Source: a virus | IMG/VR virus record: IMGVR_UViG_3300009285_006381 | Coordinates: 1 to 20,367 of that record | Length of the DNA: 20,367 nucleotides | Strand: one strand, 5' to 3' | In this document: piece after piece, positions 12,252 to 20,163 of the stretch | Layout: each line of letters opens with the position of its first letter | Position numbering within the stretch: the first letter of the stretch is position 1 | Translations under genes and position numbers: made by a program | The notes under the pieces: model-generated | What the model saw: the letters and a program-made list of their open reading frames with translations, nothing else | Told to the model about the DNA's origin: nothing | The model's database searches: none

Positions 12252-12959
12252 AAATGGCTTGGGGACTTTAAACTTTGCCTAAATACCTGGAAACTCTGAC
12301 CGCGTAATGGCGAAGACAATCAGATGCAAGCATCTAAATTGTTAACGGAGAACGATGATTACATTGAGAAATTTTTTCCTTACATTCACTTCGAAATTTA
12401 AGAATATCGCAAGATATCTTCTTATTATTTCCTGGTTTACTTATAAAAGACTCTCTAAGTTTAATCATCAATTCAGCTTGTTCTTTTTTACAGGTAAGAT
12501 GTGGGATAAGGCCTTTGCATATTGGAATAATATCGGCTTTAGAAAGAACCCATTCGTATTTCATTTTCCAATGCGGATGCTTTTTGTCGGTTCTTTTATA
12601 AACAAGGCCTCCAAAATTATTCAACAACCATCTAATCATTCTCTCATCAGTATTTACTACCATAATACGATGTCTGAAATGAGGAGCTGGACTAATATAG
12701 AAAGTTCCCTCTCCATCTACAATACCTGCAAGATAAATAAACTGTTTTTCTGTAAACATATTAAATCCTTTGTTAAAAAGTTTAGTCTTAGACTATACAA
12801 GTATAACATAGATTTAAAAAGAGTGCAGCAGCAGAGACTAAACGGTGAAGACGCAATAAAATGCGTATGCTATAGTCCAAACACCATAGAAATATGGTGA
12901 GAGGGGATTAACAAGACCCTCCGCCTAAAGTGAATTTAGGTCATAAAAGTAATAGATTG
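12252..12959 (+). mobile_element. Group I intron in the major capsid gene
   Basis: The intron has 708 bases. P1: exon GTCCCT (12246-12251) pairs with GGGGAC (12261-12266), with the required U-G pair at the cut. P10: CTT just before that guide pairs with AAG at the start of exon 2. P3: ACCG (12299-12302) with CGGT (12843-12846). P4: GACAAT with ATTGTT; P5: AGATG/CATCT. P7: GACTA (12836-12840) with TAGTC (12873-12877) inside classic R and S elements. P8: ACGCA/TGCGT. P9: CACCATA/TATGGTG with a GAAA loop, then two more hairpins (GAGGG/CCCTC, CCTAAA/TTTAGG). The last base is G (12959). It carries a LAGLIDADG gene on the opposite strand. Confidence 0.92.
12334..12759 (-). CDS. LAGLIDADG homing endonuclease, antisense within the intron
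   Basis: The 141 residues have one LAGLIDADG helix, LAGIVDGEGTF at residues 10-20, with E17 as the likely catalytic acid. One motif implies a homodimer that cuts a near-palindromic site. The following parts (HFRHRIMVVNTDERMIRWLL, FGGLVYKRTDKKHPHWK, the EW.L pattern) fit the family fold, and the length is normal for a single-motif enzyme. AAAGGA lies 6 bases before the ATG, so it has its own ribosome site on the minus strand. It is transcribed against the capsid mRNA. Its last codons and TAG stop overlap the P4-P5 strand of the ribozyme. Confidence 0.88.
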   Translation of the reverse strand: MFTEKQFIYLAGIVDGEGTFYISPAPHFRHRIMVVNTDERMIRWLLNNFGGLVYKRTDKKHPHWKMKYEWVLSKADIIPICKGLIPHLTCKKEQAELMIKLRESFISKPGNNKKISCDILKFRSECKEKISQCNHRSPLTI

Positions 12960-13560
12960 AAGACAAACAGAGGATCAACTAACAAGAGATATGTTGGCTG
13001 GTACAGCGGCGTTTGTAAACTGCGTTGGCGGAGTGAACGGTGACAACCCTACAGAATTAACAGAAACTGACGTTGATGATATAACACGTTCTTTATTGGG
13101 AAGTGACGCTTATACCGTGCTTGACAATATTGAGGGTGCAGACAAGATGGGAACAGCACCTGTAAAAGATGCCTACTTTGCTCTTTGTCATACAGATTTG
13201 ACAAAAGATATGAACAGAGTGAATAGCTTCCAACACAAGAATCAATATCCATCTCCTACAGCAGCATTACGTTCTGAGTGGGGAGCAATTGGTAACTTGA
13301 GATTCTTAGTTTCATCTATTGGATCTTCAGTTGCGAATGCATCTGCTTTGGGCGCTAGAGTGTATAATATCTTCTGTGTTGGCATGGAAGCATATGCATG
13401 TATAGAGCAAGACGGATATAGCGCATCTTTCATATATAGACCACCTCTATATGATGGACCACTCGCATTAAACGCAAGTGTTGGCTACAAGTTCGCTGAA
13501 GTACCGCGTATATTGAACGATTTATGGATACTAAACCTACGTTGCACATTGGCAAACTAA
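12960..13560 (+). CDS. Major capsid protein, N4-gp56 family, exon 2
   Basis: Exon 2 completes the Leu-117 codon (CT plus A) and continues RQTEDQLTRDMLAGTAAF, a typical continuation of this family after the GVSL that ends exon 1. It encodes residues 117-316. Visible features are the long helix TEDQLTRDMLAG, then ALRSEWGAIGNLRFLVSS, a usual hallmark region of these capsid proteins, and a C-terminal DGPLALNASVGYKF strand pair. An ATG at 12991 lies inside the exon, but starting there would remove part of the helix. The next gene starts 9 bases after the stop, with GGAG overlapping the gap. Confidence 0.88.
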
Positions 13561-13569
13561 GGAGAAAAT

Positions 13570-14571
13570 ATGGATAACACAATAATACAACAAGGTCGTT
13601 TTACTTCTAATGGTATAAACTTAAGCTTGGCTATTAGATCTGACGTAGATTGGATTGAAGTTTATAACTATACACAAGCTTTAGCCGTTCAAGTTGGCGC
13701 TGTTGGTGTAAAGTTTAAATGGTTTAGAGGTATGCCTGCTGATTCTGCATTCGAAACCACAAAAGGCGCCTTAGGAGCTGCTGGTGAATTCGTTGTAGTT
13801 GCAGGTGGATTTACATTAGTTGATACGGATCTTGCTCCACTTGGAACTTTACATACTGATGTAACAGCTATATCCAATGCTGCAATTCCTGTAGTAACAG
13901 AAACAGCAGTTAACGGTTTAACTGCTGGCGATGTCATTAGATTGACAAATATTGCTGGTGGTGTCCAATTAAGCGGTATGGACTTTACTGTTGGTTACAG
14001 CACATTAACTGCTGGTACATTCTCATTAGAATATATGCCACAAATAGTTGCTGCTACAACAGGTAACTGGCAAAAAGTAAACTTAGGATCTTTTGGATCT
14101 CCTTTCTATCCAACAAGACGATATATAACAGCAGTATCTAATGCAGCTCAAGCTGTTATTAGATTGAGTGTGACACATAGATTCTCAGTTGGTCAAAAAG
14201 TAAGAATTAGTATTCCGTCTCAATACACAATGACATTAGCTCCAACAATCGCAACAATTGTAGCTGTAAATACAGCAACAGCAGCTGCGGGAAATACAAT
14301 AACAGTTGATCTTGATACAAGAGGATTAGGTATATTTGCATTCCCAACAACAGCAGTTGCAGCAGCTGGATTTACACCAGCAATGGTTGTGCCAGTTGGC
14401 GAAGATACAGCAGCAGCATTGGCAGCTGGAACTAATATTCTTGCTGACGCTACAAGAAATCAAAATTACATTGGTATTAGATTGGCAGCTGGTGTTGATA
14501 GCCCTGCTGGTCAAGCTAATGATGTTATTTACTGGAGAGCTGGTAAATCGTTTAGCGTAAACAACGAGTAA
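13570..14571 (+). CDS. Putative virion protein with two small beta domains
   Basis: The 333 residues are rich in Ala, Thr, Val and Gly and look almost entirely beta, as in capsid decoration or fibre proteins. Two regions look alike: about residues 98-160 (GLTAGDVIRLTNI..G) and about 185-260 (HRFSVGQKVRISIP, later GLGIFAFP). Both have the (T/S)(A/V)G(D/Q)(V/K)(I/V)R(L/I) core of a small beta domain seen in several phage virion proteins, and the gene at 15101 carries one copy. GGAG stands 5 bases before the ATG. Expression with the capsid gene fits a structural role. A terminator follows directly. Confidence 0.65.
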   Translation: MDNTIIQQGRFTSNGINLSLAIRSDVDWIEVYNYTQALAVQVGAVGVKFKWFRGMPADSAFETTKGALGAAGEFVVVAGGFTLVDTDLAPLGTLHTDVTAISNAAIPVVTETAVNGLTAGDVIRLTNIAGGVQLSGMDFTVGYSTLTAGTFSLEYMPQIVAATTGNWQKVNLGSFGSPFYPTRRYITAVSNAAQAVIRLSVTHRFSVGQKVRISIPSQYTMTLAPTIATIVAVNTATAAAGNTITVDLDTRGLGIFAFPTTAVAAAGFTPAMVVPVGEDTAAALAAGTNILADATRNQNYIGIRLAAGVDSPAGQANDVIYWRAGKSFSVNNE

Positions 14572-14575
14572 TAAA

Positions 14576-14609
14576 AAAAGACAGGGGTAAAAAGGGAACC
14601 CTGTCTTTT
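14576..14609. terminator. Terminator after the capsid gene pair
   Basis: AAAAGACAGGG (14576-14586) pairs perfectly with CCCTGTCTTTT (14599-14609). A and T runs on the two sides make it fit termination in both directions. It would end the transcript of the abundant capsid proteins. The 72 bases that follow hold a small CATCTA/TAGATG hairpin and a GAAAGGG ribosome site. Confidence 0.85.
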
Positions 14610-14681
14610 ATGAAACAAACACATCTAAGTGAGTGACTAGATGCAAAAAGAATATAGCAAAAAAATTTAGAAAGGGAAACA

Positions 14682-15068
14682 ATGGCTTCGCCTGTTAAGA
14701 ATCAAGAAGTAAAATCAGTAAGTGAAGATTTAGAGTTTAAAAGAAATAAAGATCGTACGCTCGTAAAGGGTAAATTTATATATCACGAAGTTCCAAAGGG
14801 AAAGTTTGAATTTGTTCATAGAGTGTATAAGGGTGATCCTATAGAAAAATACTCTATGCGAGATGGCGAGATTGTAAGTATACCTTTGGGAGTAGCTAAA
14901 CATTTAAATACAAATTGTTGGTATCCAGCATATCAACATAAGACAGACGAAGCTGGAAGGCCATCATGCCAAGTTGTTTCAAAAGTAAGACGATGCAGCT
15001 TCCAGAGTTTAGAATTTATTGATATTGAGGGTGTTGATCCTATTGGTTCTGCTATAAGTGGAATGTAA
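14682..15068 (+). CDS. Conserved-looking hypothetical protein, 128 aa
   Basis: GAAAGGG precedes the ATG. The protein has a polar N-terminus and a beta-rich core: FEFVHRVYKGDPIEKYSMRDG, then IPLGVAKHLNTNCWYP and KVRRCSFQSLEFI. From memory, proteins with a DGE..SIPLGVA.HLN stretch recur beside N4-gp56-type capsid genes, without known function. It is probably a head-completion or minor virion protein. No motif for an enzyme is seen. Confidence 0.6.
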   Translation: MASPVKNQEVKSVSEDLEFKRNKDRTLVKGKFIYHEVPKGKFEFVHRVYKGDPIEKYSMRDGEIVSIPLGVAKHLNTNCWYPAYQHKTDEAGRPSCQVVSKVRRCSFQSLEFIDIEGVDPIGSAISGM

Positions 15069-15100
15069 AATTTGTAATATTTTAAAATAAGGAGAGTGTA

Positions 15101-15466
15101 ATGCCTATCTTAGCTCAAACATCGCCTGTCTTCCAGCCTGCAATGCGTCCAATAAACTTTATTAATTCAAGTGCTCATGGCTTAACTAGAATAGTAACTA
15201 CTCTACCTCATCAATATCAAGTTGGTATGATTGTTCGTATTAATATGCCGTTGGGCTTTGAACCTCAGCTATTAAATAAAAAGGTTGGTGAAATAGTTGA
15301 GATAATCGACGCCACTTCTTTTAGAATTAATATTGATTCTAGCTTGTTTGGAGACTTTTCTGTTCCTACTAAGTTTCCTAGAGATAAACAATATGCGCAG
15401 GTTACTCCAGTTGGTGAAATAAATTCATTATTAAAATACGCGACAAGAAATGTTCTTCCATATTAA
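15101..15466 (+). CDS. Putative virion protein with one small beta domain, 121 aa
   Basis: A strong AAGGAGAG site precedes the ATG. Residues 20-85 (HGLTRIVTT, HQYQVGMIVRINMP, VGEIVEIIDATSFRINID, GDFSVP) follow the same pattern as the second beta domain of the protein at 13570: a short strand, H.(F/Y).VG..VRI..P, a central strand pair, then D....G.F..P. It thus seems to be a single-domain relative. A structural role in the head or tail is likely. The stop codon lies inside the loop of a terminator-like hairpin. Confidence 0.6.
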   Translation: MPILAQTSPVFQPAMRPINFINSSAHGLTRIVTTLPHQYQVGMIVRINMPLGFEPQLLNKKVGEIVEIIDATSFRINIDSSLFGDFSVPTKFPRDKQYAQVTPVGEINSLLKYATRNVLPY

Positions 15467-15482
15467 TTTGGAAGATATTTTT
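15454..15482 (+). terminator. Terminator overlapping a stop codon
   Basis: TCTTCCA (15454-15460) pairs perfectly with TGGAAGA (15469-15475), followed by TATTTTT. The 8-base loop contains the TAA stop of the preceding gene. The next gene starts 60 bases later after an AGGAG site. Confidence 0.6.
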
Positions 15483-15541
15483 GCTATTGGTACTATTAAA
15501 TAAACAATAACGACAGAAGCTTAGCCTTGTAGGAGTTAATT

Positions 15542-16567
15542 ATGGCAGATTCTTCACTAGCTGCGATACGTACCAAAGTTCGCAGACTGACTCGTAGCTT
15601 GTCTCCGGCACAATTAACCGATGCCCAGATAGATGAGTATATAAATACATTTGTTTTGTATGATTTCCCAGAACATTTAAGACTATCTAATTTAAGAAAA
15701 TCATTTCAGTTTTTTACTGAGCCGTATGTGGATGTTTACGATCCTGATTCTTATGGTGTCAATACACCCTTATATCAATTTAATCAAAAGAATATAACAG
15801 TTCATCCACCTTTTTATGTGGCTGGATATCAGGCTACATTCTTAGAATCTAGAGAGATTCTTTATGGAATGTATCCAAAGGTATCTACTATATTTCAAAT
15901 TGGTTCAGGATCTAATCCTCCTGTGTTGCAATATACTGGCGTGTTGCCAAACTTAAATCCAGGTACTTGTATTATTAGGGGCAATGTTGCTTTCAGTTCC
16001 ATTGACGTTAATGGTGATGGCTTAGTTATGGCAGATTTTCCATTTAATGCAGAATTTGGTCAACTTGGTGTTCCTGGTCAACCAGTTGTTGGACCTTTAG
16101 ATCCAAACAACTATATAAATTATGTTACTGGCGACTATACAGTTACTTTCGCAACAGCTCCAGAGCAAGGTGCGGCTGTAAATTGTCAGTATGTGCCAGT
16201 ACAAACATCTAGACCTACAACTGTATGTTTCTTTGATGGAAGTTTTATAGTAAGACCAGTGCCAGATCAATCATATCCAATCAATATGGAAGTATATGTT
16301 AGGCCTACAGAGTTGTTAGTTGCCGGTGGATCTCCAGAGCTTGAAGAGTGGTGGCAGTATATAGCGATCGGCAGCTCGCTGAAAGTTTTCCAAGACCGTA
16401 TGGATATGGAAAGTGTTGCTCTATTAATGCCAGAGTTCAAAAAGCAAGAATGTTTGATTAACCGAAGAACTATAGTACAATATGCAAGCCAGCGTACTGC
16501 CACCATATATACTGAGAACAATAATCAAACTATTCCATTTGGACCTAACAGTAATGGTGGTTTTTAA
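15542..16567 (+). CDS. Putative head-tail adaptor or tail protein, 341 aa
   Basis: AGGAG precedes the ATG. The N-terminus is helical (SSLAAIRTKVRRLTRSLS, then LTDAQIDEYINTFVLYDFPEHL), as in head-to-tail adaptors, and the rest is beta-rich with YINYVTGDYTVTFATAP and a VCFFDGSFIVRPVPDQSYP strand region. The last third has a helical PELEEWWQYIAIGSSLKVFQDR segment. The gene lies between the capsid and tail-hub genes where adaptor (P22 gp4-like) and nozzle proteins are expected. No firm family match is claimed. An HNH gene follows directly. Confidence 0.6.
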   Translation: MADSSLAAIRTKVRRLTRSLSPAQLTDAQIDEYINTFVLYDFPEHLRLSNLRKSFQFFTEPYVDVYDPDSYGVNTPLYQFNQKNITVHPPFYVAGYQATFLESREILYGMYPKVSTIFQIGSGSNPPVLQYTGVLPNLNPGTCIIRGNVAFSSIDVNGDGLVMADFPFNAEFGQLGVPGQPVVGPLDPNNYINYVTGDYTVTFATAPEQGAAVNCQYVPVQTSRPTTVCFFDGSFIVRPVPDQSYPINMEVYVRPTELLVAGGSPELEEWWQYIAIGSSLKVFQDRMDMESVALLMPEFKKQECLINRRTIVQYASQRTATIYTENNNQTIPFGPNSNGGF

Positions 16568-16589
16568 TAATAAAAACTATAGGGATTAC

Positions 16590-17282
16590 ATGAAAAAAAT
16601 TTGTCGCATATGCAATGTTATCTTGGATTCGAGTAATTATATTATTGTTAAAAAGAAATATGTTAGATCTATCTGCAGAAAATGCAAAAGCAGGATGGCG
16701 GTAGAAAATGCTAGAAAACTAGGTAGTCTTAGAAGAAAATATGCAAATGAGTATGCGAGACGAGTTGGAAGAGTAAGAGAATATCCATGCGAACAATGTG
16801 GAAAACTTTGTTATAAAAAGTGCTCTAAAGCTTTTTGTTCTGATCAATGTAGATTTTTATCTTATGTTAATGTTGCAGATTCTTGTTGGATTTGGACTGG
16901 TGGAATAAATAGACGTGGATATGGTAAATTTTCTCTTTTCCCTATAAAATCTATTTCTGCTCATAGAGCTTCTTATATTTTATTTAATGGAGAGATTCCT
17001 GAAGGAAAGTGTGTTTGCCATCAATGTGACAATCCTAGGTGCGTTAAACCTGCGCACTTATGGATTGGAACTACGCAAGAAAATACGCAGGATATGATTA
17101 ATAAGGGAAGAAGTTTGCACGGTGAAAATCATTTAAAAGCAAAAATAACAAAAGAAGATGTATTAAAGATACGAGAACTAGGATCTAAAGGCATGGCTCA
17201 GTGGAAAATTGGGGAAATGTTTAATTTAACTGCTGGTCATGTTAATAATATAATTAAAAAAAGAGCGTGGCAGCACGTTTAA
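16590..17282 (+). CDS. HNH endonuclease with zinc fingers and C-terminal DNA-binding region
   Basis: The ATG at 16590 has TAGGGAT upstream; the frame is open further up only inside the preceding gene. Order of parts: zinc site C5, C8, C29, C32; a second Cys cluster with C67, C70, C83, C87; the HNH core with AHRASY (H125) and CHQCDNPRCVKPAHLWIGT (H144, N148, H156), of the HNH_3 type; then a helix-turn-helix-like tail at about 186-225 (ITKEDVLKIRELGSKGMAQW). This is a freestanding homing-type enzyme placed between two tail genes on the same strand. Its own stop overlaps the ribosome site of the next gene, a neat insertion. Confidence 0.87.
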   Translation: MKKICRICNVILDSSNYIIVKKKYVRSICRKCKSRMAVENARKLGSLRRKYANEYARRVGRVREYPCEQCGKLCYKKCSKAFCSDQCRFLSYVNVADSCWIWTGGINRRGYGKFSLFPIKSISAHRASYILFNGEIPEGKCVCHQCDNPRCVKPAHLWIGTTQENTQDMINKGRSLHGENHLKAKITKEDVLKIRELGSKGMAQWKIGEMFNLTAGHVNNIIKKRAWQHV

Positions 17283-17291
17283 GGAGATAAA

Positions 17292-17867
17292 ATGGCATAT
17301 AATCCAAATATACCTCAAGGCGGTGACAGGCCGAAAGATTCACAACCTCAAATATTGGCGAACTTTACAGGAATAAAAACTTTAGTAGATATAGATCACG
17401 TTACATTCGACCTTGCTAACCAGGGTATGCATAATAAAGTTACGCTTCCAGTTCAGGCAGCGGCTCCAGCATTGGCTGCAAATAATGGTTTTTATAATTT
17501 TTTGAATCCAGCAACAGCTAAGAATCAAACTTATATACACAATCAAACATTTGCTGGAACTTCAGATATTCCTATGTCTGCTTCTATTTTAAGTTCTGCT
17601 GCTCCTGTTTTAGGAATGAATGGTTGGACATACTTACCTTCTGGTGTAATTATGCGATGGGATACTTCTGCAGTTGTAGCTGGTGCTCAAACAATAACTT
17701 TACCTGCATTGCCTGGGCTTGTAGCTTTAACAACAATTTTTAGTGTTAATATAACTCCGGCAACAGCAGGACTTTCGGTGCAATTAACAGGAATAACAAA
17801 TAACACACAATTTACTGTGAGTTCTTCAGGCGCTGGATCTATAAGAATCCTAACTATAGGAAACTAA
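17292..17867 (+). CDS. Putative tail or fibre protein, 191 aa
   Basis: GGAG stands 6 bases before the ATG. The N-terminus (YNPNIPQGGDRPKDSQPQIL) and the DHVTFDLANQGMHNKVTLP segment look like a virion-attachment part. The C-terminal half resembles the small beta domain at the end of phage tail fibres: a LPSGVIMRWDTS strand, TITLPALPGL, and a final strand ending in IGN where such domains usually end in IG. That domain type helps fibres trimerise or bind receptors. The call is by pattern, not by search. Confidence 0.6.
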   Translation: MAYNPNIPQGGDRPKDSQPQILANFTGIKTLVDIDHVTFDLANQGMHNKVTLPVQAAAPALAANNGFYNFLNPATAKNQTYIHNQTFAGTSDIPMSASILSSAAPVLGMNGWTYLPSGVIMRWDTSAVVAGAQTITLPALPGLVALTTIFSVNITPATAGLSVQLTGITNNTQFTVSSSGAGSIRILTIGN

Positions 17868-17868
17868 T

Positions 17869-20094
17869 ATGGCAAAAATTGATCGTTTTATGATAGCTCC
17901 ATTTGATGGTGAGCAGCATGACACCAGACCTTGGATGCTGCAGGAACAAGCGTTCAGTGATCTAATCAATGCTTATATATTTAGAGGTCGCGTTCGTAAA
18001 AGATTTGGCTCTAGAGTTATGAATGCATTCCCTGATGCAGGGTTGCAATCTTTGCATACTAGATTAAGAATAAATATAGGAACAACTGATGCTTGGGGGG
18101 ATTTCCAGGGAATAATTGGCGGTGTTTTGCCGCTCGTTCATCCTATGCCAGGAACTATATTTAAAATTGGCCAAATGTTTTCGGTTGGTGATAAAATATT
18201 CACAGCATATCAGTTGAATGGTGATATGAAGACAACTTCAACTGTTGCTACTGCTACTTTTAATGCTGATCCAGTTGATCCGTCATATAGTTTTATAGAT
18301 ATAACTGGAAACAACGAGAATCCAAATACCGCCGTTTATTTTTACCCATCTGAACCTGTGATGGGAATAGTTCAATATAATGCATTGGCTATAAATGATG
18401 AGCCTACAGTCGCTTTTGACACTCAATTTGCGTATCAGTATGATGGCAACGCCTGGGAAAGAATAGGTGATGCTGTTTGGACTGGAAATGATCATCAGTT
18501 CTTTTGGGCGTCTAATTGGCGCGGTGTTGATGCTCAAGATTATATTCTATATGCAGTAAATGGTAATCCTGCTGATTTTATCAAATATTGGAATGGTATA
18601 GCATGGACAAACCTAAATCCAACTGTTAATACTGGCGGAACTACATTAAAGTCTTCTAGAATTATAGTTTCATTTAAGGGTAGATTAGTCTGCCTTAATA
18701 CTTTTGAAGGCATTGGAGCTGCAACAGAGCAATTCACAAACAGATGTAGATTCTCGCAAAACGGAACGCCTTTGGTGTCAGCTGATGTTAACGCTTGGCG
18801 TGAAGATATTCCTGGCAAGGGTGGATTTATTGATGCTCCTGTTAAAGAAGCTATTATAAGTTGCGCGTTTATAAAAGACAGACTTATTGTTTATTTTGAA
18901 CGCTCTACATGGGAGCTTTCTTATACTCAAAACCAAGTCTTGCCTTTTGTGTGGCAAAGAATTAACTCTGAATTAGGGGCTGAATCAATAAAGTCTGCTG
19001 TTTCATTTGATAAAGTAGTTATGGGGATTGGCCAGACAGGCATTCATGCTTGTAACGGCGCTAACGTAGAGCGTATAGACCAAAAGATACCAGATTCAGT
19101 GTTTGATATATCTAATGATGACAGTGGAGTAGAGCGTGTTTGCGGAATAAGAGATTACTTTACACAAATGGTTTATTGGGCATATCCATATAGATTAACA
19201 ACAGCAAAGTATCCAAACAGAATATTGGTATATAATTATTTATCAGGTTCATGGTCTATATTTAAAGATTCAATCACTGCTTTTGGATATTACCAACCAG
19301 GAAATGGCCTAACATGGGATACGTGGAAAAGTACCTGGGATCAGAGTGTAGCCCCATGGGGTAGTGGGCAAGACGAAGCTAAGTTTCTGAATGTGGTTGC
19401 TGGAAATCAGCAAGGTTTTGTGTTCTTAATGCATCCAGATTATAACGGTAATGCCAGTGTTTTGCAGATAACTAATGCAACCGATGCGGGAAACGGGTGG
19501 GTTTCTATTATTATTTATGATCATAATATGTTGAGTGATTCATTTGTATATATTGACAATTGCCAGGGTATAGCTGGTATTAATAATAAGATATATAAAG
19601 TAAATTGGATTTCTGAAGATGAAATATGGATTCAAGAGCCTGCTTTTGCTGGAGTTTACACAGGAGCTGGAACTGCGGCTATAGTTTCTAACATAGATAT
19701 TAAGACTAAGCAGTATAACTTTTATATTGATCAAGGAAGAAATGCTTATATATCTAAAGTAGATTTCTACGTTGATAAAACTGATAATGGGCAAGTTACT
19801 GTTAATTGCTTTATGGGTGATTCTGAATTTAATGTAACGCAAAGTGGGCAAGCAACTGGCGCGTTACTTGGACAAAATGGAATATTGGAGACATCTCCAT
19901 ATGCCTTAGTGCCATTTGAAGCTCAGATGGATCAATTATGGCATCCAATCTATCCTCAAATGGATGGACAAACAATACAGTTGCAAATAACTATGAGCGA
20001 AGAACAGATAACTAATGTAGATATAGCATTTGATGACTTTCAGATGCATGCGATGACGTTTTACGCAACGCCAACTACTTCAAGATTGCAATAA
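17869..20094 (+). CDS. Putative tail hub/stabilisation protein (P22 gp10-like), 741 aa
   Basis: The long beta-rich protein starts one base after the preceding stop, with AGGA 7 bases upstream. Its N-terminus (MIAPFDGEQHDTRPWMLQEQAFSDL) and repeated strands with FKGRLVCLNTF, FIKDRLIVYFERSTWELSY, VSFDKVVMGIGQTGIHACNG and YLSGSWSIFKDS look like a beta-propeller of the kind found in P22 gp10 and T7 gp12 tail nozzles. Those proteins close the portal channel and carry the fibres. It is longer than P22 gp10 (472 residues), the extra part being C-terminal. It is the last plus-strand gene; a hairpin follows. Confidence 0.65.
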   Translation: MAKIDRFMIAPFDGEQHDTRPWMLQEQAFSDLINAYIFRGRVRKRFGSRVMNAFPDAGLQSLHTRLRINIGTTDAWGDFQGIIGGVLPLVHPMPGTIFKIGQMFSVGDKIFTAYQLNGDMKTTSTVATATFNADPVDPSYSFIDITGNNENPNTAVYFYPSEPVMGIVQYNALAINDEPTVAFDTQFAYQYDGNAWERIGDAVWTGNDHQFFWASNWRGVDAQDYILYAVNGNPADFIKYWNGIAWTNLNPTVNTGGTTLKSSRIIVSFKGRLVCLNTFEGIGAATEQFTNRCRFSQNGTPLVSADVNAWREDIPGKGGFIDAPVKEAIISCAFIKDRLIVYFERSTWELSYTQNQVLPFVWQRINSELGAESIKSAVSFDKVVMGIGQTGIHACNGANVERIDQKIPDSVFDISNDDSGVERVCGIRDYFTQMVYWAYPYRLTTAKYPNRILVYNYLSGSWSIFKDSITAFGYYQPGNGLTWDTWKSTWDQSVAPWGSGQDEAKFLNVVAGNQQGFVFLMHPDYNGNASVLQITNATDAGNGWVSIIIYDHNMLSDSFVYIDNCQGIAGINNKIYKVNWISEDEIWIQEPAFAGVYTGAGTAAIVSNIDIKTKQYNFYIDQGRNAYISKVDFYVDKTDNGQVTVNCFMGDSEFNVTQSGQATGALLGQNGILETSPYALVPFEAQMDQLWHPIYPQMDGQTIQLQITMSEEQITNVDIAFDDFQMHAMTFYATPTTSRLQ

Positions 20095-20121
20095 AAAAGA
20101 CCGGTCTGCTAAGTCCCGGTC
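20093..20121 (-). terminator. Terminator for a convergent minus-strand transcript
   Basis: GACCGG (20099-20104) pairs with CCGGTC (20116-20121). On the minus strand the stem is followed by a run of six T residues, so it would terminate transcription entering from the right. On the plus strand no T run follows. Confidence 0.65.
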
Positions 20122-20163
20122 CTAAAGGAGTTCCATATGAGTAGAACTATCTTCAATATAGTA

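Noticed and set aside
12355-12900. Plus-strand open frame of 181 codons inside the intron
   Set aside because: It is the shadow of the antisense LAGLIDADG gene, with no ribosome site and a Phe/Ser/Ile-rich product; the minus-strand motif is clear.
12991-13560. A separate capsid gene starting at the ATG 12991
   Set aside because: Reading frame upstream of it continues in phase through the conserved RQTEDQLTRD helix to the intron border; it is exon 2, not an independent gene.
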